From Gigaspora rosea (Eukaryota > Glomeromycota > Glomeromycetes > Diversisporales > Gigasporaceae), in contig QKWP01000143.1 of the NCBI GenBank assembly GCA_003550325.1, forward strand, positions 256,093 to 320,092: a stretch of DNA of 64,000 bases. Direction: 5' to 3'. Positions 1-11,503 of this stretch are shown piece after piece. The notes below the pieces were generated by a model, which worked only from the letters and a program-made list of their open reading frames with translations, had not been told where the DNA came from and ran no database searches. How positions within the stretch are numbered: position 1 is the first letter of the stretch; each line of letters opens with the position of its first letter. The translations under genes were made by a program, and so were the position numbers.

Positions 1-2
1 TT

Positions 3-734
3 AAGAAACGTTTCTGTACAATTCGATGGCAGAATCAATGGCTAAGAGAACTAGATAATTTAAAACAACAGATCGGTGGGCCCATTGATACCTATTATAG
101 CAAATTCAATAGGTTGGTTAAACGATTGCAACTAGAAATGAAGTTAGCAGATGAACAAATCTTATACTATTTTAAGAAAGGGCTAAGCCCAGAGGTTTTA
201 CCTGTTCTCCTCTTACATAATCTAGCTGACTTAGAAAGCATGCTCAAATTTGCCCAGATCTATGAACAAGAGATAGATTTCACTAATAATGCAGTGCCCA
301 ATTGGCCTACTACAAATAGAAATTACAAGAAAGAAATTGAACAGCTTATGAAACAAATGCAGCAAATGAGCATAAATTATGCCACTATCGCATCTGCATT
401 AGTAGCCCAAACAGAGAAAAATCCACTCCAGGCGACAACGTCGAAACCTAGTAGTAAATCAAAGGATTTTAGTTGTTACAAGTGCGGAGAACCGGGACAT
501 ATTGCAAGAAATTGCATGTCAGAAAAATCAGATATAGTAGAAAAGACTTATAAAATATTTAAAAATTCAAATAATAAAGGTAAAGAACAAAGTAAAAATA
601 TTAATTTAGTCATGGTAGAAAGTAGTGAAGAGGACGAAGTATATGCTATCCGGCCACAACCATATACCACCGACCGGAAGGGAGCAAGAGGAAGACAAAA
701 GCAAAGTGAGTCACGTAAGGAAAAAGCCTTGTGA
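3..734 (+). pseudogene. Gag of the gypsy element (partial, retrotransposon gag domain plus zinc knuckle)
   Basis: The reading frame is open from the first bases of the window to a TGA at 732-734. The first ~100 codons have the pattern of the Retrotrans_gag capsid domain. A CCHC zinc knuckle (C-x2-C-x4-H-x4-C) follows at 474-515, which in this family binds the element RNA. The tail is acidic and lysine-rich. After the TGA the same frame goes on with coding-like sequence to about 825, so the stop probably interrupts a longer gag or gag-pol frame. The true start is outside the window. Confidence 0.85.
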
Positions 735-907
735 AGAAAGGCCGAAGTAAAAGAACCAGAAGAAGAAGTGCATATGGAAGTAGAAGAATTTGTTGATCCC
801 AAACTGAAAAGAATTTTAAAAAGATGACTTCCATCAGAAATTGATCAACTACTGCCGTATAACATATCAGAAGATCTGTTGAATATGAGGGCGCAAGCCA
901 CATATGG

Positions 908-1241
908 GGTGTTATATATTAAAACAGCTCATTTTTACAATTTTTTGAAAAATGAGTTTTTATCAAATTTATATAAATTGTAATAAGATTGACATTTTTT
1001 AATTATAAATGAAAGTCGATTTGCATAATAAAAAATCAAGATAATGTAAAAGAAAAATTACATGAGACTGCTAAGTGCCAACACATCACGAGATTACCCG
1101 ATAGTCATCTGTTGCCTTTAACCAATCAAAATCGTGAAATTTGATAATCCTGGATCAGTCCGAAAATCAAAACAAATGATTAAACTCAATTATCTCAAAA
1201 TAAAATAAAAGTAAAAATGGGCTGTTTTAATATGTAACACC
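908..1241. mobile_element. 334 bp MITE with ~31 bp terminal inverted repeats, inserted in gypsy pol
   Basis: The ends are inverted copies starting GGTGTTAYATATTAAAACAG and continuing for about 31 bases with two mismatches. The 7-base direct repeat CATATGG flanks it at 901-907 and 1242-1248. No coding sequence. Leaving it out restores the pol reading frame across the junction. Its 3' half is related in reverse orientation to the repeats at 49797-49940. The superfamily is not clear from the ends. Confidence 0.9.
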
Positions 1242-1548
1242 CATATGGTCAATTGCTACAATATCCTAACCAGAGACGCCACTTAGCTAAAGCATTGAGA
1301 AGAAAAAAGACTCCTAGTATGGAAGCTAACCTTGTAAAAGTTGAAATCCCACAAAAAATGTATGCCATGCATTGTCACGTGTGCATCCGAGGTTCGCAGG
1401 TAGTAGCTGTTTTAGATTCGGGCGCCGCAGTAAGCCTTGTAACTAGAAAATTGATGAAAAAGTTAGGACTAGAGGTCGATATGCCTTCCAGAACCACAGT
1501 AATTATGGCAAACGAAAATAGAGTAAGGGCCCTTGAAATTGTTAGTGG

Positions 1549-1818
1549 CAGTATTGTACACGGACATTGTCCTGCCGATTTTTCAGGAACACTGACAGTT
1601 CAGGACGGGACGTCCAGGACATGTCCGCAATAATGTCCCAACATGATAAATGTCCGCGGATAAAACCAATCAAATTGCGGAATTATACGAATTTTATTGG
1701 TAGATGATTACGTGTTGAGTCGCAAAATGTTCGGGACAAAAAAATTCTGGGCGGACATGTCACGGATGTCCCGTCCCGGACTGTCCACCGTCCATGTCTG
1801 TGTCCTATGACAACACTG
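1549..1818. mobile_element. 270 bp hAT-like MITE inserted in the gypsy protease region
   Basis: It is flanked by the exact 8-base direct repeat GTTAGTGG (1541-1548 and 1819-1826). The ends are CAGTATTGT and, inverted, CAGTGTTGT; inside lies a second inverted pair built on GGACGGGACRTCC (around 1603 and 1775). An 8-base duplication and CAGNG ends are typical of hAT elements. No coding capacity. The element at 52973-53249 belongs to the same family. Confidence 0.88.
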
Positions 1819-2179
1819 GTTAGTGGTATAAAAATTACCCTATAGGACCTCATTATACTGATTGACCTTCAAGTAATCAAATCACAGGAAGAAACTCTGT
1901 TGCTTTGTTGCTTGGTACCGATTGGTTCGATAAGTCACGTGCAAGGTTGGATTTTGATAAAAATACCCTAAATGTTAAATATTAGGTAAGCAGGTAACAG
2001 TTAATGCTACCCATGTTAGCAAGAGAGACTTACTACAAGAGCTGGAGGAATTTACTGACGAGGAAGACTGGATCGATGAACTAGAAAATGATAAAGAAAT
2101 CCAAAAAGTCTTCTTATCTGATACCCTACCTTCCGAGGATGAAGATTTGTTCTACAACCCATAGTCGGAAGAGAATCCC

Positions 2180-2900
2180 GTGGCATACTTAGTTAAATCT
2201 TATGAGGAAAATAAAATTTTGTTTAATACGAATAAAGAACTAGAATGGGAACAATTAGAACAAGTTGAAAACCTGTTAAATGAAAATGTCCATAATTTTG
2301 CACAAAAAATTAGCAAAGACAGACAAACTGTCAGCCTAGGACAGACCAAATTAGTATGTCATGAAATTGATACAGGTAATGCAAAACCCATTAGTTAGCG
2401 TCCATACACATTGGCTCGTGATGAGCAAGAATTTCTGCAAAAAGAAATCTTTGCTATGAAAGAACAAGGAATTATCTTCAAACTAAAAAGCCCATGGACT
2501 TCGCCAGTAGTTCTTGTACCAAAGAAAAATAGGAAGAAACAAATATGTATAGATTACTGTAAACTAAATACGGTCACAGAAAAAGAGGTGTACCCCTTAC
2601 CTAATATTTACAAAATTCTATCAGAATTTGAGGGTGCACAGCGGTTTTCCAGTCTTGACCTCGCGAGCGGATATTGGCAAGTTGTAGTTAGAGAAGAGGA
2701 CAAAAAAAAACTGCATTTATAACAATGTTTGGCACATACGCATTTAATGTTATGGATTCGGTTTGTGTAATGCCCATCGACTTTCCAGCGGCTGATGAAT
2801 CATGTGTTAGAACCGTATATCGGCAAATTTCTGGTCGTATATCTAGATGATATCACTATTTGTTCTAGAACGTTCGATAATCATCTGTTACACCTTTGAA
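2180..2900 (+). pseudogene. Reverse transcriptase of the gypsy element (frameshifted)
   Basis: Blocks in order: the pre-RT linker (2180-2398, ending in a TAG), fingers with the W-x-S-P-V-V motif (~2494), the D-Y-C-K-L-N block (~2551), S-S-L-D-L-A-S-G-Y-W-Q (~2650, carrying the first catalytic Asp), and the YLDD active site near 2839-2850. An extra A in the run at 2702-2710 shifts the frame and gives a stop before the YLDD block; another shift follows near 2755. It would copy element RNA into DNA if intact. Confidence 0.88.
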
Positions 2901-2935
2901 AAGTTTTTAAAAAAATCGAAAAAGCAAACCTAAAA

Positions 2936-3619
2936 TTGAATTCAGAAAAATGTTCTTTCTTTTGTAAAGAAATTAAGTTTTTAGGTCATGTAATAAGCAA
3001 GAATGGGATTTCAGCAGACAAGAAAAAAATTAAAATAATAAAGAACTTCCCTGTACCAACTACGGTCAAACAAGTCTGGGCATTTCTAGGTCTCACCTCC
3101 TATTACTGTAAATTCATTAAAGGATTTTTGAAGGTCGCTAAGCCGTTAAACCAATTATTACAAAAAAATGAACCATACAAATAGACTAAAGAACAGAACC
3201 AAGCATTTGAAAATTTAAAGAATTACCTTATCACCGCTCCGATTCTTCGATACCCAGATTTCGAGAAGCCATTCTATGTCCACACGGATGCTCTGACGTC
3301 CAGTTTAGGTGCTGTCCTTGCGCAGCTAGATGAAAATAAAAAGAAGTTTGTGGTTGCATACACTAGTAGAAGTTTAAATAAAAATGAGAAAAATTATTCC
3401 ATACCTGAATTAGGTCTAGTAGTCATATGGGCCATAGAGCACTTCCATCAATATCTAGGCTCTAAGCCGTTTTTCTTAATTGCTGATCATTTGGCCCTTC
3501 AGTGGCTCAGGACCTCTGGTTTAAAAGGGAAACGAGCTCGATGGATTCTACAGCTCGATCCATATAATTTTACCATTATTCACAGGCCAGGTTGTAAACA
3601 TAATCATTATCCTGGTTGA
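2936..3619 (+). pseudogene. RT thumb and RNase H region of the gypsy element
   Basis: 2936-3184 encodes the RT connection (motifs F-L-G-H and A-F-L-G-L-T-S-Y-Y) and ends in a TAG. The RNase H domain follows at about 3270-3560 with the T-D-A, A-Y-T-S-R-S-L, E-L and I-A-D-H segments that carry the acidic catalytic residues. The usual 'Y-P-G' end of RNase H is followed by a shift at about 3610. Interrupted by stops, not functional as it stands. Confidence 0.85.
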
Positions 3620-4310
3620 TTGAAGAAGAAGTAAGTCCTATATACATGGCAGATATGTACGAACAAGTATTAGTGGATAGATGGAAGCAAAAAGAAACAC
3701 CCTACCAAATAGTAGAAGAAACTTTACGGTATAACTTACCGAAATCAATAACCCACGGCATACAACCATATAACCATATCGACTTCTCCCATGAAGGTAT
3801 AAAATACGATGGATAATATGTACCTGGAACATATTAGTACAAGATTGAATACAAAAACTAAGGGTAAACATTGGCCATGGGATTGGAAAGGCCCAAATGC
3901 ACAATGCTAGTGCGGAGACAAGTTGTATTCACCTGAAGACGACTGTCCTAAGTGTAAAACAGACCTAAAGTTATGGGTCACTATTAAACAATATCCCATG
4001 GAAGAAGTAGCCAAATGTTACTGGCCCACTATAGAAGAATAAGAAATAGAAGATCATACCCTAAACCAGGATGAACTATCCGATATGGGTTGGAATAATG
4101 AAGATATCCTCTCTAAAGTCTATGTAAAAATAAACGACCTAATTAACCAAACTGAATTATTGGTAGGAGAAAGAAATAAATTAATAAACCAGCCATGGTG
4201 GTTACAACCTCTTGAAACCCCCACTGAAGAATACTACAAAGAGTTCAATAATTTTAAGAATAATTATCTTTGTAATTCGGTGTGGTGGAAGACAACGAAC
4301 CCTGTCTGAT
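3620..4310 (+). pseudogene. Extra ~230-residue pol segment with zinc-ribbon-like cysteines between RNase H and integrase
   Basis: Between RNase H and the integrase zinc finger lies about 690 bases of broken coding sequence matching none of the standard pol domains I know. Around 3908-3957 the translation shows C-x(stop)-C-G ... C-P-K-C, a C-x2-C...C-x2-C arrangement like a zinc ribbon (one stop codon lies between the first two cysteines). Downstream (4085-4309) is a tryptophan-rich, acidic stretch. It may be a family-specific insertion or a linker. Function unknown. Confidence 0.55.
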
Positions 4311-4394
4311 ATTACTAAACCGTAGCTATCCTCAAATGACGTAAAACCTTGCAAGTCGGTCACTGCTACCGTACAAATACTAAAAAAAAAAAAA

Positions 4395-5669
4395 TTTAGT
4401 AACTTGATAAATAGATAAATAAAATGGATACAAACAAATATACCCAAATAAAAGATTTTTTGAGAAAGCCCAATATCCGTTCAATTTTAGTAATAAACAA
4501 AAGAGACAATTAGAGGCCCAAAGCAAATTTTTTATATTATATAACCACTTATTATATAAAAGAGATCGTAGAAAGAAGACACAGAACCAATTACTATGTG
4601 TTATATAGGAGTACAAAATAGAAACAATACTTCACATATTCCATGATCACCTCCTTGGTGCCCATTTAGAAACAGAAAAGATGTTTGAAAAGATACGCAA
4701 TAAGTATTATTGGCCACAAATGTATGACCAAATAAGGAAATATGTACAAATCTGTGATCAATGTTAACGTAGGAGGAAATATAGAACTCACGGTCCATTA
4801 CAGCCAATACCTATTGAAGCCCTATTCCACAAGATCGGTATAGATTTCGTCGGACCACTACCAGTAACTACCAATAGAAATCGATATATAATCGTGTCCG
4901 TCAATTATATGACTAAATGGCCAGAAGCCAAAGCAGTACCAAAAGCAGATACACAGAAGACTGCACATTCATTTTCAATGAAATTGTTTGTCGGCATGGA
5001 TGTCTGTCCTATATAATATCTGATAGTGGACTTTATTTTAATAATGAAGTTATAAGGTTCCTAGCAAGCAAATTTGAAATTAAACACCTGATGTCCACTC
5101 CGTATCACCCACAGACCAACGGACTAGTTGAACGATATAACTGTATGCTATGTGAAGCTTTAGCGAAATTGATCAAACAAGGGCAAGAGTGGGATACATT
5201 AATACCATTAGTACTATACGCATATCGGACGAGTAAACAAGCAACAACAAAGTTCACTCTATTCTACTTAACCTATGGAAGGGAAGCTCGGTTTCCAAAC
5301 TTTAAAGAAGAAAATGATATAAATGAGAATATGGTAGACCGATTGACCATATTCATAGAAGAACTACCTAACCAAAGAGAGATTATGAAAGAAAACTGTC
5401 GCCAAGCCCTGAAGAGACAAAAGTTTTACTAGGATAGAAAACTGAAGAAAGTCCAAAGAATATTCCAGAAAGGCGATAAAGTGTTATTGTACGATGCTGC
5501 TCAAGTTGGAAGACACACCGGAAAATTTCTACCAAGATGGATAGGCCCCTTTATTATACATACTCGTGTAGCACAAGATGTGTATAAATTAAGAACAATA
5601 AATAATCAAGTCTTAGATGTACTACGAAATGTTCTATTACTTAAAATGTATTATGACTGCAATGGGTAA
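4395..5669 (+). pseudogene. Integrase of the gypsy element (H2C2 finger, DDE core, C-terminal domain)
   Basis: The H-x3-H and C-x2-C residues of the H2C2 zinc-binding domain lie at about 4640-4765, followed by an in-frame TAA. The catalytic core starts with G-I-D-F-V-G-P-L (~4838), has the second Asp in I-S-D-S-G (~5018) and the Glu in the N-G-L-V-E-R block (~5118-5135). A frameshift at about 4955 separates the first Asp from the rest. The C-terminal G-D-K-V-L-L ... W-I-G-P-F segment (5475-5555) is the usual gypsy integrase tail. Confidence 0.88.
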
Positions 5670-5842
5670 TGCTTATGGAATATCCCATCGGGATCATGCA
5701 GGTACATATACATTCTTGAAATGGTATGGTACTATATATGGAGTGTTTATGGTAGGTAATTGTTACCGCCCTGTCCCCTTCTACATATACTCAAAATTTA
5801 ATATTGTTATTCGTGGAGCTCATAATTAGCCGGAGGAAAAGT

Positions 5843-6363
5843 TGTAACATCGGATTTTATGCCGTAGCATAATCACATGATCCACATGACCAAAAGTAGG
5901 TAATTCCAAAGATCTATGCATTAATATATAGAAAGATCTAGAAAAGTCATATTATCTATGGACCCGCAGGTCTGCTAATTTATTGATCTGCACACCTGAT
6001 TAATTAGATTAGATAATTCACGTAATATATCGTTAAATGCAATATCATATATCGGCATGCCGATATGCCTAGCGAATTGTTTATTCAATGTATTTAATTT
6101 AGCGATTAATTAATTGATAGCATTAAAGTCATGAATGTTAATAAAGTATCGTAAGAATACTTTCCCCGAATCATGTATATAAGGCCTTCATTTTCACCTT
6201 TAACTTAACTCAGACTTCAATAGTTTCCCTTGGAATATATAGATAGATTCGAATTTTCCAATCCTTAGATAGAAAGATTGTATTAGATTAGTTATATTAT
6301 CTTAATAAAATATAACCGTGTAGTCCCCTGAATTATTTAAAGAGGTTAATTTCAGGCGTGACA
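5843..6363 (+). repeat. 3' LTR of the gypsy element
   Basis: It begins TGTAAC directly after a purine-rich tract (CGGAGGAAAAG, 5831-5841) and ends GTGACA at 6358-6363, giving the usual short inverted TGT...ACA ends. A TATA-like TATATAAGG at 6176-6184 and an AATAAAA polyadenylation-type signal at 6303-6309 fit a U3-R-U5 arrangement. The base after it is where sequence homologous to the second BTB unit (13217 onward) starts, which fixes the 3' boundary. The 5' LTR is not in the window. Confidence 0.8.
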
Positions 6364-6424
6364 ATGGATAAAATCAGTAAAAATACGTCCTTGGCCGAAT
6401 CATTAAATTTTTAAACTTGACAAA

Positions 6425-7950
6425 ATGGAATTAAAATTCTTTGAAACACTTTCAAATAATTATCTTGAACTTCTTGATGATAAAGAGGAATTTAACATAG
6501 TCATTAATGTTGGTGAATCTCCAAAAGCAAAAAATATTTCGAGCACATTCAGCAATTTTAAGATACAGATCTTTATATTTTCGGGTAAAGATGAGAATAA
6601 TACAAAACACTTAATTTAAAGCATGTTTCTGCCAAACAATTTGAAGTTATTATCAAGTAAGTTATTTATTGTGTACATGTATTATAATTTATATTATGTC
6701 ACAAGAAGTAATCTAAAATATTTTTAAATTTTATATAAAGGTATATATACGGAGGAATATTTTTACTTGAAAAACATGATGCATCATTTATTTTTGAGCT
6801 AATGCTTATTGCTTACGAGTTTCTTTTTGATGAATTGGCCATGCAACTTCAAACTACTTAATTGAAAAGGAAGCTCATTGGCTTCATTTACATTTTAATA
6901 ATATTTATCAGAAGAGTTTCCAGAATAATAATTTACAAAACTGGTGTAACGATATTGTGGTAAAGTACTCGAATAAGATTTTTGATTCTGAAGAATTCTT
7001 CACACTTCAAGAAAACGCTTTAGTCTCACATATTAGTCGAAATGATTTACAAATGGAAGAAGTAGAAATTTGGAATTATATCATAAAATGGGGAATTGCA
7101 CAAAATTCTGGCCTACCATCCGATCCTGAATATTGGTCACATGAGAATTTTTCAGCTTTAAAGACTACATTACAAAATTGTTTGCCTCATATCAGTTTTT
7201 TTCAAATGTCTGGTGACGATATTATTAATAATGTACAACCTTATCAACAAATTTTTGAAAAGAAGCTTTGGAAAGATATTATGAAAAAATATATGGCAAA
7301 CGAACCAATATCGTCGACAGTTCTTCCTCCCCGAATAATTTTAAAACCAGCATTACCGACTAGAATTATAGAAACTTTTTCAAAAGTTATTAATGAAACA
7401 CATGCAGCACAAATTGCTTCATGGATTGATAAGAAAGATGATACGTATTTAGTAATGGATATTCCATATGAATTTAAATTACTCATTTGTGGAAGCAGAG
7501 ATGGATTTACAGCTGCTTAATTTTGGAATTTATGCGATAAGCAAACTCATCTTGTTGTAGTTATGAAGGTTAAAGGCACTGATGAAATTCTTGGTGGATA
7601 TAATCCTGTTGGTTGGGCTAAACCAGATAATTGTTTGTTTGGTGAAAATAAATATTGTAAAGATAGCTTTATTTTTTTCATTGAAAAATGGAAATATTCA
7701 AAATTCTATTTTAAGTCGTGCTAAAAAACCAGAAAATGCAATTTACTGCAATTCTTTTTTTGGTCCAATTTTTGGTGGGACATGTGATGGCTTTGCCATG
7801 CGTGATAATTTTAACCAATCTAACGGATGTTGGATTTTCCGAGAAAGCGCATATGAAAAACCAATTAGAAATGCAGTTGCATACATATCATCGAATAAAT
7901 CAATTTTTTCAGTGGAAGAATATGAAATATTTCAAATAAAAAAATCCTAA
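6425..7950 (+). pseudogene. BTB-BACK-TLDc gene, copy X1 (pseudogene)
   Basis: Exon 1 (6425-6656) encodes a BTB/POZ domain, an intron (6657-6740, GTAAGT...AAAG) follows, and exon 2 (6741-7950) encodes BACK and TLDc domains, as in the open copy at 39028. Damage: one extra A near 6530, a ~20-base deletion near 6585 (at TTTTCGGG), one base missing near 6604, one base missing at about 6857 giving a stop in early exon 2, a TAA at about 7518-7520, and an extra T near 7675. In this family BTB-BACK is expected to bind cullin-3 or self-associate; TLDc is of unclear function. The gypsy LTR ends 61 bases upstream. Not functional. Confidence 0.88.
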
Positions 7951-10062
7951 AAGTATACATTATTAATTAATTCGCATAGTAACTAGCATTATTAAAATTG
8001 TTAATGGAGTATAACACTTTTATAATGAATCAATTTTACAAGTTTTTTTTCTTCCCGTCACTCATATATTCGACTTGATTCTTTAAACCGTTTCTTGTGC
8101 AAATTTGTACTGAAATTTTTTTAAAAATTTATTTTTAAATTAATATTCTAAATCTAAATTTTGGCTATATACTTTTTAAGTAAAAATTATATTTTTAGAT
8201 ATATTTTAATAACATTGCTAGAAAATTTATGAATAATAAAAGTTTAAACTTTTTATTTTAATTAAATTTTTATTATAAAATTTTAGATTAATTCGTATTG
8301 TATGGCATTAGTAGGTTTTCTTTTACACTGTTATGAAGAAAGCCAACTTCAATACAACATTAAGTTATTACAAAATAACAAGATTTAATGGCTAGCATAA
8401 CTTAATGCATGATGGATAAACGTAGAGTCAATTAAAGATTTATTCTATCTTATAGGATTGTTGGTTTGGTATTAAAACAAGTTGAAATATTTAGCAAATC
8501 TTGTTTTTTTTTTGTTTTTTTTTGCTTTGAATAAAAATTACTTGTTCGCTTATAAATCTTTTTAAATACATGCCGCAGAGAAAATAATAAAACTTAGCAT
8601 ATGCTCACAAATAAATATTTAATACTTAGACTGTTTTATAAGTTCTGCGTTTGGTGCAATTTTTGATTCAATATTCTCATTATTACTGGTAGCTCAAGGA
8701 ACAAATTTTATTTGTGCAACTCTTGTAAGGTTTTTTAATCGGGCGCACAAAGTTGCTTATAAAGAGCTGATAAATTTATAAGAATTACCAAGCATTAGTA
8801 TTAAATAGCGAAAAATAATTTAATAAGTATGAAACTGTAGCGAAAAGAACACTCGAAAAAAACATTTATTAAAAATTATTTAATAAGTACTGTATGCAAC
8901 TATTGTATTACGAAAAGTACATTCACAAAAAATTTAATTAAAAAAAATTAATTATACTTTCTATAAGAGACAGCCATAACTCTCTGAAATAAGCTATACT
9001 ATAATTAAAAATGTCATAATTTTTAGAATTAAAATCAAAATTTTGGATACATATTAAGTGAGTTTGGTAAGATCCATGTTAAGTTTATTTTATATAGACA
9101 CTATTAGCTTGTTTAATATTAAATATTGAAAGTTGATTCTTGTCTGAAATTTTCAAAATAACTAATGTATAATATACAAAAATACAATCTTTAAAAGAAT
9201 TACTTTTTTATGTTTATAGCATCTTGAAAATGATAAATTTTATTGCATATTACAAATACTTTAATTTTATAATGAAAAAATAAAAAAATAAACCATTAAA
9301 TTTATTTATTTTATACCCTTTGGCAATGTTGCCATTGATATCTGTAAATAGCTGAAGTTAAATAGGTTTAATTTATAAGTTAGTTTAGACTACTAGCTAA
9401 TTATTTACTCTTATATAATTGATTAAAAATTAATTATGAATTATTATCTTTATAGTTTCAATTTTATAAATTTAATATATATTTACAAACAAGTATTTAT
9501 TTATTTGATTACTTAACGGTGTTAAGATGCATTATAATAATACACTACAATAATACATTACATCATTAAAATATAAATTTACAATTTGATTATCATGTGT
9601 GCAAAATACAATAAGACCGTAACTGATATATAATGAACTTCCCAAGAAGTTCTGTGTCTAAAAAGATCGATTTTAAATCTTCTTTTTTAAATATGTCATT
9701 TTGAAATCGACATGAATTGCGAAGCCTAGTAATTATAACCTATTGATGATAATTAATTGGCATGGATATTAGAACCATACATATGAACAGTCGGAGAAGA
9801 CAATCGACTATTTTTTTAAATACTAGCGTGGAGGTCAAGAAAATTCGAGATCATATTTTTATACACTGCAGGCTCAGGTGATCGATTTGACATAGTCGAT
9901 TTAACTGACTTTGAAATAACGGCTTAGTTGATTTGATAAGTTTAGATTAACTGTTACATAATTATAAGCGAAAAAGATGACTATTTATAAGTCAATAAAA
10001 TACTGTGCATTTTCTTGTTTATATTTCCAAATTTTATATTATTTTATTTTGTTGGGACTCAA
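7951..10062. other. Intergenic AT-rich DNA between X1 and Y1
   Basis: No open gene. The stretch is duplicated, with small differences, at 14212-16334, and the first ~100 bases after the stop are also recognisable at 40572-40740. It has T and A runs, and a GAACACTCG-type sequence at 8850. I see no conserved reading frame between the copies. Confidence 0.7.
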
Positions 10063-10232
10063 TTTTCACCCAGTAAAAGTCACCCGTTATATAATTTCAT
10101 TATATTATACAATAAATTGGTTATTCAGTAGTTAGGGTAGATGAATTTTAATAATATCATACGCATTTACATTACGTAGTATAATAAAAATTCTATATCA
10201 GGTGACTTTAACCGGGTGAAAATAGATTTCCC
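10063..10232. mobile_element. MITE with TTCACCCRGT ends (unit A copy)
   Basis: The left end TTTTCACCCAGTAAAAGTCA and the right end (inverse TTTTCACCCGGTTAAAGTCA) form ~20 base inverted repeats; the interior is AT-rich. The counterpart in the second unit is 16335-16513, so insertion came before the duplication. No target duplication resolved. Confidence 0.7.
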
Positions 10233-10573
10233 TATTTGTTTATCAATGGTTTGAGCTTTATGAATTCTGCATATTACCATTGTTGAATTATGATAACATG
10301 CGGCATTCATAGGGTTCATAAAAGTCATTTGTCGAAATTCTATATACATGTATTACCATGCATTAACAATGGTAATATTCTGAATTCAAAGGATTTAAAA
10401 TCTTATTTATCGCACTATTTTTGCAATGAGTAATAAAACTAACGACATTACAATATCTTAGATATTATTTTAAGAGTCAATTACCATTTTTTTAAGTATC
10501 TCGCACTACCACTAATAAAGTTTTTCACTACATTGACTTATATACGTACGATTCTAATTTTTTCAGATAATAG

Positions 10574-10578
10574 CCAAT
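10574..10578 (+). promoter_or_regulatory. CCAAT box upstream of BTB copy Y1
   Basis: CCAAT within the conserved block ATAGCCAATTACTG, about 120 bases before the ATG at 10696. The same block recurs at 16830 and 45022 and, degraded, at 38917. CCAAT boxes bind the HAP/NF-Y complex in fungi; use here is inferred from conservation and position. Confidence 0.5.
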
Positions 10579-10695
10579 TACTGTTCATACTAACATATTT
10601 CGTAATCATACAGTCCAATAACGTATAAAATCAGAATTAGTTTTTTTATTTAAGATATTTATGCCCTAATCATCAAATTTTTAAACTTGATTAAA

Positions 10696-11255
10696 ATGGC
10701 ACTAAAGTTCTTTGAAGCTTTCAAATAATTATCTTGAACTTCTGACGATTAAGAGGAATTTAATATAGTCATTGATGTTAGTGAATTTCCAAACACAAAG
10801 ATATTTTGATCACATAAAGTAATTTAGCAATGAATTGAAGAATATCGGTGAAGTTGAAATAATATCAAACCATTTAAACCATATTTCTATCCAACATTTT
10901 GATTTATGCTATGTTATAAAAAGATATTAAAGTATACAAAATTTTATCTAAAATACATCTATGGAAGAATAGTAGTACTGATGTGTCATTTATTTTGATT
11001 CATTCTAATTGAACATGTGTTTTTTTGATGAATTAATCAAGAATTTCAAGCTCATTGACTTCGTTTACATTTTAATCGCATTTATCAAAAGAGTTTACAG
11101 AATAATAAGCCTCATGCTTTATAAAACTGGCGTGTTGATATTGAGTAAAGTACCCCTAAAAAGAATTATTCATTCTTTACAATACAAGAATTAGATCATA
11201 AACTGAGGAATTGCACAAAATTCTGACCTACCGTCCGATCTAAAGATTGGTCCAA
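10696..11255 (+). pseudogene. BTB gene copy Y1, heavily decayed
   Basis: The start region (ATGGCACTAAAGTTCTTTG), the mid-BTB strand and the exon 2 start (TACATCTATGGAAGAATAG at ~10957) are recognisable by comparison with 45096-45460. The tail of the match is a BACK fragment near 11205-11255 (GCACAAAATTCTGACC). Stops and deletions are frequent and no TLDc part remains. Its counterpart is 16952-17535. Confidence 0.75.
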
Positions 11256-11503
11256 CATCATATTTTGTACAATTTTCTCATATGAATGAGTTTTTCCCAA
11301 GTCTGGTTTTGAGCCGAATGCAAATTAAAGCTTGACTTCTAGAATTGAATCGAGACCGACCGATCTTTTCACATCTTTAGCTATCATGCATATAGTATAA
11401 TCAGTGTTTTACTAATTGTATTCTTCAATAAACTAAATGTTTCTTTTGATACTCATCTATTGAACAACGGAAGGAATATGTTATATGATTATAAATTAGT
11501 GTA

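Larger units (their letters stand above)
835..1983 (+). pseudogene. Aspartic protease region of gypsy pol, split by two MITEs
   Basis: A retropepsin-like segment with the active-site motif V-L-D-S-G-A-A is at about 1411-1431. Leaving out 908-1241 and 1549-1818, each with one copy of its target duplication, joins the flanking frames smoothly, so both MITEs landed in once-continuous coding sequence. Downstream a G-T-D-W-F motif, frequent in gypsy proteases, occurs near 1914 but in another frame, and there is a TAG just after the second insertion, so the region was decaying independently. Confidence 0.8.
1..6363 (+). mobile_element. Ty3/gypsy LTR retrotransposon, 5' end outside window, inactive
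   Basis: Domains run gag, protease, reverse transcriptase, RNase H, integrase, then a 3' LTR; this order is diagnostic of Ty3/gypsy elements (integrase after RNase H). The 5' LTR and the start of gag lie before base 1. The coding part carries several in-frame stops and frameshifts and two nested MITEs (908-1241 and 1549-1818), so the copy cannot produce an intact polyprotein. It ends about 60 bases before the start codon of a BTB pseudogene and therefore sits inside that gene's upstream region. Confidence 0.93.

Noticed and set aside
548..903. Minus-strand frames opposite gag
   Set aside because: Antisense shadows of the gag frame, low-complexity Ser/Leu content.
1253..1633. The plus frame 1253-1633 as a gene of its own
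   Set aside because: It is gypsy protease sequence that runs into the MITE at 1549; its end is MITE-derived.
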